A DNA stretch of 6,252 nucleotides from Planctomycetaceae bacterium. Lineage in GTDB: Bacteria; Planctomycetota; MHYJ01; SBBU01. Each line of letters starts with the position of its first letter. The first letter of the stretch is position 1. The stretch covers positions 1 through 6,252 of the forward strand of contig SBBU01000136.1 in NCBI GenBank assembly GCA_005239585.1, given 5' to 3'. Of the stretch, positions 1-6,040 are shown in pieces. Below the pieces are notes generated by a model. That model worked only from the letters and a program-made list of their open reading frames with translations. It did not search any database and was not told where the DNA came from. The position numbers and the translations under genes were made by a program.

Positions 1-2762
1 AGAAGAGAATTAATACCTTGTTGATACTGTAAAGTATGAGAATTTGGTGATTTTTCCTTTAGAAAGGTTGCTATCTGTGAGGCATATTCTACATCAGTGC
101 TGATATGCTGGCAATAACTCTTCCTATATCGCAAGGCCGCGTATAGTAATTCCTCCGCCTCCTTTGGATCTTTGTTCGAAAATGCATATTTAACACCCCC
201 AAGGGTTCTGTGCAAGTACCATGCCCTTAGATCTTCGATTTCAGCACGAGGGCTATGAGTAGTACGTTCCTCTGGATAATTTCTAAAGAGTCCCAGCGTT
301 CTAGGAATAGTTTTGGTCTTGATAAATGGAAGGACACGGTTTTTGAATTCAGTATCACCCGCAGCGCCAAAAGATGGGTCGTAATATCCAAATCTATCAT
401 GAATCGATTTTCGATAAAGGGCGCCTACCCATGAAAGATAGCAGGTTTCAAGATAGACAAGGCATTGCTTATAACCGTCTCTATTGTAAAGCATAATATC
501 ATTGGACCAGCTCCCTTCCTTGTTTACATTAGTAACGATACTACTACCTTGAACCCAATCTATTTCAGGGGACTTGTCGAGCTCGGTAACTAGTGTTTCC
601 AGGCAATCAGGCACTATGGCTTCATCTACCCCTAGAAAAGCAAGGTATGGAGATTTGGCCAAGGAAACACCGCGGTTCCAGGCGCATTGTATGGTCTCAC
701 GATTAACAGAACGGGCATAGATGATGTTAATAGCAGACGTTTTCATGTATTCTTTAAAAACGGCATATTCCTCTTCTGGAGAGCCGCTATCTATTAGGAG
801 TAATTCAGCTAATCCCTGTTTGAGCAGGGTTTGTTGCTCTAAAGTTTCGATAAAGTACTTTAATTTTGACGCTGCTTTGTACATTGAGACTATAATTGTA
901 GCCTTGTATTGATTTGACTTACGTCTATCATCTATAAATTCATATTGAAATTTTTGATCAGCCTTGTTTTTTGCCAATGCTTCATTGAGTAAATCCTCGC
1001 ACTTTTTAGTGTTATCAGAGTGTTTGCCAAACATTGCATCTGCTGTTTTGGCCTCTGTAGGAAAACCATTTCCGCCCAAAATATTGACAACCGTAGGCAA
1101 ATCACCAAATTTGTCATGACTGACAAGTCGCATTACTCTCAAAAGATAGGTAGCAGTCATAAGGTCATTCCCGCGCATACGCTCAAGTCTTGCTATTTCA
1201 CGCCAGATTCTTACCCGGTCAATCTTGAAGTCTTCGCCTATTCCCCAGTACTGTTGGAGTTTATTGCTTAAATCAATATCTGCTGCCTCGGGCAGATAAA
1301 AAGCATTTTCATATCTATCTATCAAGTAACTTGATTTAGAAACTTGATCTAGTGTTCTTAAAATATGCGGATAGAAATTAGGAAGTATTTTGTCCTTAAC
1401 AAAGCCTTTAAATTTACTTAAACTTATATTTGATTTTGCTTTTTTTAACCCTCTACGAACATTTGGTGGAATTTTTGATTTTATCCACATTACAGTTGAC
1501 GGTATAAGCGTTGAGATTTCATCATTGTTAGATTTAGAGTGAATCCGTACAAGCTTTGAGTACCAACGATTTAACTGCTTTGTAATCTCTGTATCACATA
1601 CAGAAATATTATTGTAAATTTCCTCTATAGTAGGACCTTCTATTTGTGGCTTAGAGCCTGATAAAGCGGCTACTAGGGACTTTCTGTATTTATCATAATC
1701 TTGAAGTATTGACAGTATGTTCGGAAGACAAGAATAGACATTTTTAATATCTATAGTCACAAAAGGGACATTAGGGAATTTCTCTTTGAAGAATCTGCAT
1801 ACTCCTGCACCAGTACCAACAGCAGTAGGACAGCCGGAAAGCAATGATTCGATAGCAATTAAATTCAATGTGTCATATCTGGAAGGCAGGAATGTTACAG
1901 ATTTGTTGGCGAATAGCTTGAAGAGGTCATCTCTGCTCATCCCAGGATGAAAACGTACATCCTTTAATCTATTTTGAGACATTTGGTAGAGATAGAGCCC
2001 GGACCCAACTCCTCTATGATCATAGCTCTCCGGGCCTATGATGTTTGCTGTGCTAAAGCTTGAACGTGGAAGCCACCAAGCCAATTCAATAAAAATATCG
2101 GGTCCTTTTCGCTTTTCTGTACGTCCTATAAAATTGAGGCTGGGAGGGTCATTGGAAGCAGGGGATAATAATGGCTCTGGAAGTGTCATGAATCTTAGAA
2201 CATCAAGATAGTGCGATTCCAGGTTTGAGCTCTCTCTCCATTCATCCAAGTACGCCTTGCTGATGCCATACCGTATATCTACGGTGTTGTATTGCATTTC
2301 CTCCTGCAGATTGAGCTCTCTGCTGATTGAATTTTCTGTACCCCAGTTAAGTCTGATTGTGGTAGAGATTCGTCCATGCATGGATAGCGCAATCTTGTTA
2401 AATCTTACGTTGAAATGTTCAAGGGCGGGCCTTAGTAATATCCCTGTTTGCTCATAATCTGGGGTGTCAACTATATCAAATTGCAGTCCTGCTACTGAAG
2501 AGGCGATATTATTTGCCTTTACAAATGCGTTATACACCCATATTGGGGGTTCGATGTCGCGAAATTTAAGAAAATTATTGAAAAAATATTTCTCTTTATA
2601 TGGAATCGTTCGGGCATTTTTAGGACGACTGAAATCGACTGGTTCATTAATTGTAAAGTAATAAAATTCGATGTTTGGATTTTTTTCGATAAGTGAGCGA
2701 TAAAAGACCTGCCCGCCCCCTATTTTGTTAAACAAGTCAAAATCAGCTATCAATACCTTCAT
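1..2762 (-). CDS. Two-domain glycosyltransferase (GT4 + GT2), C-terminus beyond the left edge
   Basis: Reading the minus strand from the ATG at 2762 gives 920 codons with no stop before the window edge, so the gene is partial. Residues 1-375 look like a GT-B fold, GT4-family transferase: a glycine-rich loop (GGGQ, 15-18), a nucleotide-sugar/phosphate motif GRTEKRKGPD (213-222), and a D297-x7-E305 motif in RYDTLNLIAIESLLSGCP, where the usual first Glu is Asp. Residues about 380-615 are a Lys-rich, probably helical linker that I cannot assign. Residues about 619-840 look like a GT2 (GT-A fold) domain: ATIIVSMYKA (621-630), LLLIDSGSPEEE (654-665), NRETIQCAWNRG (687-698), a degenerate DXD as FLGVDEA (709-715), and GDTEFKNRVL (802-811), the usual acceptor/base region. 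There is no signal peptide or membrane segment, so a cytoplasmic enzyme adding two sugars to a glycan is inferred. An in-frame TAG six codons upstream fixes this ATG as the first possible ATG; the ribosome site is weak (AGG at -7). Codons are AT-rich compared with the genes to the right. The specificity of either domain cannot be read. Confidence 0.9.
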   Translation of the reverse strand, partial: MKVLIADFDLFNKIGGGQVFYRSLIEKNPNIEFYYFTINEPVDFSRPKNARTIPYKEKYFFNNFLKFRDIEPPIWVYNAFVKANNIASSVAGLQFDIVDTPDYEQTGILLRPALEHFNVRFNKIALSMHGRISTTIRLNWGTENSISRELNLQEEMQYNTVDIRYGISKAYLDEWRESSNLESHYLDVLRFMTLPEPLLSPASNDPPSLNFIGRTEKRKGPDIFIELAWWLPRSSFSTANIIGPESYDHRGVGSGLYLYQMSQNRLKDVRFHPGMSRDDLFKLFANKSVTFLPSRYDTLNLIAIESLLSGCPTAVGTGAGVCRFFKEKFPNVPFVTIDIKNVYSCLPNILSILQDYDKYRKSLVAALSGSKPQIEGPTIEEIYNNISVCDTEITKQLNRWYSKLVRIHSKSNNDEISTLIPSTVMWIKSKIPPNVRRGLKKAKSNISLSKFKGFVKDKILPNFYPHILRTLDQVSKSSYLIDRYENAFYLPEAADIDLSNKLQQYWGIGEDFKIDRVRIWREIARLERMRGNDLMTATYLLRVMRLVSHDKFGDLPTVVNILGGNGFPTEAKTADAMFGKHSDNTKKCEDLLNEALAKNKADQKFQYEFIDDRRKSNQYKATIIVSMYKAASKLKYFIETLEQQTLLKQGLAELLLIDSGSPEEEYAVFKEYMKTSAINIIYARSVNRETIQCAWNRGVSLAKSPYLAFLGVDEAIVPDCLETLVTELDKSPEIDWVQGSSIVTNVNKEGSWSNDIMLYNRDGYKQCLVYLETCYLSWVGALYRKSIHDRFGYYDPSFGAAGDTEFKNRVLPFIKTKTIPRTLGLFRNYPEERTTHSPRAEIEDLRAWYLHRTLGGVKYAFSNKDPKEAEELLYAALRYRKSYCQHISTDVEYASQIATFLKEKSPNSHTLQYQQGINSL

Positions 2763-2848
2763 TTGCCTGTAACCCGACTACCGTAGAAAACGAACATATT
2801 CATGTTATCGGAAAGTAACGTATACATCAGTATTCTAACCGGAAGCGA

Positions 2849-2888
2849 TTAGACCAGAATTCTACTCAACGTCACTTGGCTGGTCAAA
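2849..2888. promoter_or_regulatory. Inverted repeat framing the promoter (possible operator)
   Basis: GACCAG (2852-2857) and CTGGTC (2880-2885) are perfect inverted arms; extended to 9 bases each (2849-2857, 2880-2888) they match at 8 of 9 positions. One arm overlaps the -35 box and the other lies at the predicted transcription start, a natural arrangement for a dimeric repressor. The centre-to-centre distance is 28 bases, close to but not exactly three helical turns. A 6-base core can arise by chance, so this is a candidate only. Confidence 0.25.
2859..2887 (-). promoter_or_regulatory. Sigma70-like promoter for the two-domain glycosyltransferase
   Basis: On the minus strand a -35 box TTGACC (2882-2887) is followed by a 17-base spacer and a -10 box TAGAAT (2859-2864), each one mismatch from consensus. 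It points at the ATG at 2762 and predicts a start near 2852 and a leader of about 90 bases. That leader contains a small stem (AACAT 2793-2797 with ATGTT 2802-2806). It would give the left gene transcription independent of the genes to the right. Sequence evidence only; no activity is known. Confidence 0.6.
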
Positions 2889-2962
2889 TCCCCGAGAGCC
2901 TGTAGCAGGATGTCGAGATTTGGCTCGGATAATTTCATTTGTATGGAGCCCCACAGCTTGAC

Positions 2963-3155
2963 TCCGCCCGTTCCGCCAGTCCGCCAGAATTGGCGGATAG
3001 CGGAGGCGGACGTGCCTGCACGCCGAAGTGCGTTACGGCACGCAGGCGTGGATCCTTTTGTTTCTTCGGTGAGCCGCCCGATTGGGCGAGGCGACATCAG
3101 GCGAAGCAGGAAACGATTCGCATTCCTCCACACCTTTACAGGCGTGGCTTCCTGC
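2963..3155. repeat. Block of four consecutive imperfect palindromes (REP/MITE-like)
   Basis: Hairpin 1 (2963-3010) nests three arm pairs: TCCGCC with GGCGGA, TCCGC with GCGGA, and TCCGCCA with TGGCGGA around a GAAT loop. Hairpin 2 (3011-3050) pairs CGTGCCTGC with GCAGGCGTG (two G-T pairs as RNA) and GCCG with CGGC around a 10-base loop. Hairpin 3 (3075-3088) is CGCCC-GATT-GGGCG. Hairpin 4 (3106-3155) pairs GCAGGAA with TTCCTGC, and inside it CCACACCT with AGGCGTGG around TTAC. The block is visibly GC-richer than both neighbours. The layout resembles dispersed intergenic palindromic repeats; no transposase or target duplication is seen. It could also act as a structured 3' end for the GT2 transcript. 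Whether other copies exist cannot be told from one window. Confidence 0.6.
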
Positions 3156-3188
3156 TGAGACGGATGAAGGTACAGTTACGTGTAGTGT

Positions 3189-4142
3189 TCAATTTATGCG
3201 TGGCTTTACGCATTTGGAATCTTGGAGCATAATTGTGAACTCCTCAGAGATTTTGAGGACTCCTACTTTCATCCATAGATTCCATATTTGGAGCAAAGCA
3301 GGGAAGAAATCCCAGTATTTAGGCTTGAACATTATTGTGCGGAGGATCCGGGTTCGAAACGTGGCAAAGACACCACTTTGCTTAAACGTAGGGAGGACAT
3401 CACGATAAATAGATAAATTCAGTAGGCGAATCATGTGATTGAGGATAACTCGTTCATAAAGCCAATTTCGCATGCCAGCTCCAGAGTATGAGCTGGGATT
3501 AACTTGGATGAGTGCTAGGGGTCCCGGAACGTAGCAAATTCCGTATCTGAAAGCGATGACTAGAAGAGTGAACCAATCGCAATGCCACCTGAGCTCATCC
3601 TTGAAGCCGCCAGCTTCCAAAAAGGCTGAGCGTTTGATCAGTGAAGTATGGCCGGCAATCGGAAACGGGTGCCTCAGCATCTTTTTTATGAGTTCGGTTG
3701 GAGAATAATACGTCGGCCGATCTGTTATATAGAGTTTGGCCTCGTTGATCTGATTCGTTGAAATGTCTAAGAAGGATGGATCGGAGCAACTCAGCCCAGC
3801 TTGAGGATAGAGCGCCAGCATATGCAACGATTTTTCGAAAAATCCGGGAAGCACCATATCATCTGCCGCAGCCCCGCATATATAATTACCCGAGGCCATA
3901 TTTAAAGCGCGGTTGAACGAGAAGATGGTACCCCTATTTCGATCATTGCGTATGAGCTTCACGATCGGGTCCCGGCGGACGAATTTTTCGATGACCGATA
4001 TGCTGTCATCCGTGGACCCATCGTCAACAACAAGGACCTCAAGCGGGCGTACGGATTGATTCAGGAAAGCCTCCAGTGCGCGGCCGATATAGTTGGAGTG
4101 ATTGTAATTGGGTATGATTACCGACACTGTAGATTGAAACAT
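3189..4142 (-). CDS. Family 2 glycosyltransferase
   Basis: The product is 317 residues from the ATG at 4142. A GT-A Rossmann-like domain fills about residues 5-210: SVIIPNYN (7-14), the nucleotide-binding VVDDGSTDDS (38-47), NRGTIFSFNRAL (69-80), the metal-site region GAAADD (90-95), where the first Asp of the usual DXD is Ala, and GHTSLIKRSAFLEAGGF (164-180) followed by CDW (188-190), whose Asp fits the catalytic base. The C-terminal 100 residues are basic and aromatic and may contact membrane or acceptor; there is no clear transmembrane helix. It probably adds one sugar to a lipid-linked glycan in the cytoplasm; donor and acceptor are unknown. An in-frame ATG at 4166 would add eight residues (MAHFSKRS), but it lies inside the 28-bp palindrome, and family alignment plus the repeated start context at 4215 favour 4142. 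There is no strong ribosome site. The start follows a mini-ORF stop by one base, so translational coupling is likely. Confidence 0.92.
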   Translation of the reverse strand: MFQSTVSVIIPNYNHSNYIGRALEAFLNQSVRPLEVLVVDDGSTDDSISVIEKFVRRDPIVKLIRNDRNRGTIFSFNRALNMASGNYICGAAADDMVLPGFFEKSLHMLALYPQAGLSCSDPSFLDISTNQINEAKLYITDRPTYYSPTELIKKMLRHPFPIAGHTSLIKRSAFLEAGGFKDELRWHCDWFTLLVIAFRYGICYVPGPLALIQVNPSSYSGAGMRNWLYERVILNHMIRLLNLSIYRDVLPTFKQSGVFATFRTRILRTIMFKPKYWDFFPALLQIWNLWMKVGVLKISEEFTIMLQDSKCVKPRIN

Positions 4143-4147
4143 GCTAC
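4108..4147. repeat. Direct repeat, copy A (start of intact GT2 gene)
   Basis: This 40-base stretch matches 4181-4220 at 34 of 40 positions without gaps, in the same orientation, 73 bases apart. On the minus strand it covers the preceding TAG, the GT2 ATG and the first codons up to the conserved Pro of SVIIP. The differences are spread through the unit, so the copies are either old duplicates or homologous starts of two paralogous genes. Confidence 0.75.
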
Positions 4148-4215
4148 GCTTGGAAAAATGGGCCAACGTTGGCCCATTTTTTGGGCATGATTACCGACAG
4201 TTTAGGTTGACACAT
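4144..4215 (-). pseudogene. 23-codon mini-ORF: relic of a glycosyltransferase start or leader peptide
   Basis: The frame begins with ATG one base after the dehydrogenase stop and ends with TAG one base before the GT2 ATG. Its first residues, MCQPKLSVIMP, are those of a GT2 N-terminus and parallel MFQSTVSVIIP of the next gene. It then enters the palindrome (KKWANVGPFFQA) and stops. The simplest reading is the remnant of a second GT2 gene whose body was deleted, or a partial duplication of the start of the downstream gene. If translated, it would carry ribosomes through the hairpin and hand them to the GT2 start. It is too short for homology alone to prove, but the match is supported at DNA level by a 40-base repeat. 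Confidence 0.55.
4154..4181. terminator. 28-bp perfect palindrome, bidirectional terminator-like
   Basis: The sequence from 4154 to 4181 equals its own reverse complement: an A5 tract, TGGGCCA, ACGT, TGGCCCA and a T5 tract. As RNA it forms a GC-rich stem with an ACGT loop followed by a U-tract on either strand, the form of a Rho-independent terminator. On the minus strand it sits between the dehydrogenase and GT2 genes, inside the 23-codon frame. No promoter fits between it and the GT2 start, so GT2 expression would need read-through, making partial termination or attenuation possible. A protein-binding palindrome is the alternative. Confidence 0.65.
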
Positions 4216-4220
4216 ACTAC
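4181..4220. repeat. Direct repeat, copy B (dehydrogenase stop and GT2 relic start)
   Basis: Partner of 4108-4147 (34 of 40 identical). It contains the TAG of the dehydrogenase, a single base, then the ATG of the truncated GT2-like frame. Similarity ends exactly where the palindrome begins. Confidence 0.75.
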
Positions 4221-5341
4221 AGCTGGTCTTTTGACGACTCTGCGTCACTCTGGGTAATGCTTCTAGAGGCCTCTTGGCGAGGAGTCATCATGTTAATCAA
4301 CGCACGTCCGACAACACCATGCTCAAGGTGTTCAAATGCCTCATTAATCTTTTCCAATGGGTATTCATGGGTAATTAGTGGGCTTAGATTTAGTTTTCCG
4401 GTCATGAAGAGTTCAGCATATCTGGGAATATCTCGATCAGGCCGGGTCTCTCCACCCCATGTGCCCACAATACGCTTTCCTTTGATGAGGTCGAAAGGGT
4501 CAATGGAAAAGCGTTCACCATAAGGTAAATTTCCCGCAAGAACACAGAGTCCTCCATTTTCACGTACGGCTCTAAAAGCTATCTCCATTGTTTCTTTACG
4601 TCCTGCCGCCTCGACCGCATAATCTACCCCAACACCTCCTGTTATCTCATGAATTGTTTTTAGAGGATCGCACTTGAGGGCATTCACGGTATGAGTGGCC
4701 CCTAAGCGACGTGATTGTTCTAACTTGTGATCCAGCACATCGACAGCAATGATAATTTTGGCCTTGCACAACTGCGCCCCCATAACCACACTCAAACCGA
4801 TTCCACCCATCCCGAATACCGCTATACTGCTGCCTGGTTTAGCCCCAATTGTGTTGAAAACAATTCCAGCGCCAGTTGGAAAAGCACAACCCAGCAATGC
4901 AGCTTCACGCAAAGGCATAGTATCCGAAATGGGAACTACGCGGTTCTCACAGGTAATAGTGCGGCGCATGAACGTGCTGATTGCGCCCGAGTTCACATGC
5001 CCTTCTGTGCTCGGATAGACTGTTGAAGGCACATCGGCCCCTGAACCTTTGATCCAGGAGAGTACAACTCGATCGCCCGGTCTGATCTTAACCACACCCG
5101 GGCCAACCTCAAGTACAGTACCTGAACCTTCATGCCCTAAAGTGTGGGGGAGATAAGGATCATTTCCTCGCTTACCCCGTATCTCCAGGAGCTGGCTTTG
5201 GCAGATCCCGCTGTATGCAACATCCACAAGAATCTGCCCCGGCTTCAGCTGAGGCAAAGACAGAGTCTTGATCCGTAGAGGTTGGTTTAGTTCAACTAGA
5301 ACCGCGGCTTGTGTATGCCTTACAGTCATGAATGACTTCAC
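4217..5341 (-). CDS. Zinc-dependent medium-chain alcohol/sugar dehydrogenase
   Basis: The product is 374 residues from GTG at 5341, or 370 from ATG at 5329. It is a GroES-like N-terminal domain plus a Rossmann domain, and should oxidise an alcohol or sugar hydroxyl (or run in reverse) with NAD(H) in the cytoplasm. Catalytic zinc ligands are visible: C47 in GICQS, H70-E71 in GHEGSG, and C152 in GCAFPTG, with T156 four residues later. The cofactor site is GMGGIG (177-182) with D201 ending the second strand, which suggests NAD rather than NADP. The usual structural-zinc lobe with four cysteines is absent: after VVLSW (92-96) comes a Gly/Ser/Pro-rich stretch. The His-Thr-Asp after the first catalytic Cys is Gln-Ser-Gln, so only a Ser is left for proton relay. 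The GTG start overlaps the methyltransferase stop (GTGA), implying one operon and coupled translation. The substrate is unknown; the context suggests a glycan precursor. Confidence 0.92.
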   Translation of the reverse strand: MKSFMTVRHTQAAVLVELNQPLRIKTLSLPQLKPGQILVDVAYSGICQSQLLEIRGKRGNDPYLPHTLGHEGSGTVLEVGPGVVKIRPGDRVVLSWIKGSGADVPSTVYPSTEGHVNSGAISTFMRRTITCENRVVPISDTMPLREAALLGCAFPTGAGIVFNTIGAKPGSSIAVFGMGGIGLSVVMGAQLCKAKIIIAVDVLDHKLEQSRRLGATHTVNALKCDPLKTIHEITGGVGVDYAVEAAGRKETMEIAFRAVRENGGLCVLAGNLPYGERFSIDPFDLIKGKRIVGTWGGETRPDRDIPRYAELFMTGKLNLSPLITHEYPLEKINEAFEHLEHGVVGRALINMMTPRQEASRSITQSDAESSKDQL

Positions 5342-5997
5342 TCTGTGATGAACCAGTAGAAATCCCCCGTATAGCCTACCTCAACGAAGAGTTTTTTCCA
5401 GTCATCCACATGCATGTATGTTAGTGCAGTGAGATTCCATTTCAGTAAACGTTCGCGCTCCTCCATAGTCCTCCACGCATCAACAGTGATAAATGAATGC
5501 GATCGTGAAACCCGCTGGATCTCCCGGAGCGCCTGTTTGCAATCTTCTAGTGATAGGTTGTGAATGGTATTGATGGAGATTACTAGATCGAAAGATTGAT
5601 TTTCAAAAGGCAAATGAGTGGCATTTCCAGTGCGTAGAAAAGGTTTCACAGTTTCAATCGCATTCTGAATAGAATATTCAGAGATGTCGATTCCGGCAAC
5701 CGTAAGCTGTGGCATGAGTCGCTTAAAATCATGCAACATATATCCTTTCGCACAGCCCACATCCAAAACACTGGCGGTTTCTGGAAGCTGATAATAGTCG
5801 CGGAATCGCTTGACTGTCCTCTCCCAAAACCGAGGATCGTAGGAATAGCCGCCATAGCCGGTTAGGCGATCACCGTCGAAATATTCCTTGCCAAACTTAC
5901 TTGCAATCAGTCGGTGCTCTTCTGTGATCAATCTACCACGCTCCTCAATGGGTCGCTTGGATTTTGGATAGAGATCGAGCAAATTTACTTCCCCCAT
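5338..5997 (-). CDS. Class I SAM-dependent methyltransferase
   Basis: The product is 219 residues from the ATG at 5997. The SAM-binding core is plain: VLDVGCAKG (77-85, motif I), AGIDIS with its acidic residue (101-106), GNATHLPF (124-131), and FDLVISINTIHNL (136-148). A charged N-terminal region (LLDLYPKSKRPIEERG, then KEYFDGDR and GYGGYSYDP) precedes the core and likely shapes the acceptor site. The length is normal for a stand-alone small methyltransferase; no membrane segment is seen. It probably methylates a sugar or a small precursor used by the cluster; the atom methylated cannot be read. Three starts are possible: GTG 6009, ATG 5997, and TTG 5982, the last having an excellent GGGGGA site seven bases upstream. 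The promoter -10 box ends at 6012, which argues against 6009. The stop overlaps the dehydrogenase start. Confidence 0.92.
   Translation of the reverse strand: MGEVNLLDLYPKSKRPIEERGRLITEEHRLIASKFGKEYFDGDRLTGYGGYSYDPRFWERTVKRFRDYYQLPETASVLDVGCAKGYMLHDFKRLMPQLTVAGIDISEYSIQNAIETVKPFLRTGNATHLPFENQSFDLVISINTIHNLSLEDCKQALREIQRVSRSHSFITVDAWRTMEERERLLKWNLTALTYMHVDDWKKLFVEVGYTGDFYWFITE
5982..5995 (-). promoter_or_regulatory. Ribosome binding site that may set a TTG start for the methyltransferase
   Basis: On the minus strand GGGGGA (5990-5995) stands seven bases before TTG (5982-5984), which is in frame and would begin the protein at LDLYPKSKRP. It is the only strong Shine-Dalgarno-like site near this gene; neither the ATG at 5997 nor the GTG at 6009 has one. 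It also agrees with a transcript starting near 6005. Confidence 0.35.
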
Positions 5998-6011
5998 CAG
6001 ATTATTCACGA

Positions 6012-6040
6012 ATTATAATTGTTTTATCTAACATTCACAA
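6012..6040 (-). promoter_or_regulatory. Sigma70-like promoter before the methyltransferase
   Basis: On the minus strand a perfect TATAAT (6012-6017) lies 17 bases downstream of TTGTGA (6035-6040, four of six matches to TTGACA). Transcription would start near 6005, inside the longest possible reading of the methyltransferase, giving a very short leader. The surroundings are AT-rich, which raises the chance of a random match. It would drive the methyltransferase, dehydrogenase and, by read-through, the GT2 gene. Confidence 0.5.

Larger units (their letters stand above)
2763..3188. other. 426-bp gene-free spacer between the two glycosyltransferase genes
   Basis: No credible gene is seen. Open frames of 80-110 codons exist here on both strands, but they run through the palindromes, have Arg/Pro/Ala-rich translations typical of GC-rich repeats, and resemble no family I know. 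The right half (about 2945-3155) is a GC-rich hairpin block. The left half (2763-2900) is AT-richer and holds the promoter and leader of the left gene. No clear T-tract terminator follows the GT2 stop at 3189. Confidence 0.7.

Noticed and set aside
721..1271. Short frames on both strands within the left gene
   Set aside because: The 920-codon frame with ordered GT4 and GT2 motifs explains this region.
2849..3133. 94-codon minus-strand frame with ATG, ending TLSRILV
   Set aside because: It runs through three of the four hairpins, its translation is Arg/Thr/Ala-rich with no family resemblance, and the promoter of the left gene lies in its last codons. The tail from the internal ATG at 2938 looks a little more protein-like but is too short to support.
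2910..3408. Overlapping plus-strand frames of 82-108 codons
   Set aside because: They overlap one another, the hairpin block and the end of the GT2 gene on the other strand, and have no recognisable motif.
4207..4212. Plus-strand TTGACA, a perfect -35 hexamer
   Set aside because: No acceptable -10 box lies 16-18 bases downstream and no plus-strand gene follows.
4257..5026. Plus-strand frames of 88-99 codons opposite the dehydrogenase
   Set aside because: They are antisense shadows of a well-supported gene; no motif or ribosome site supports them.
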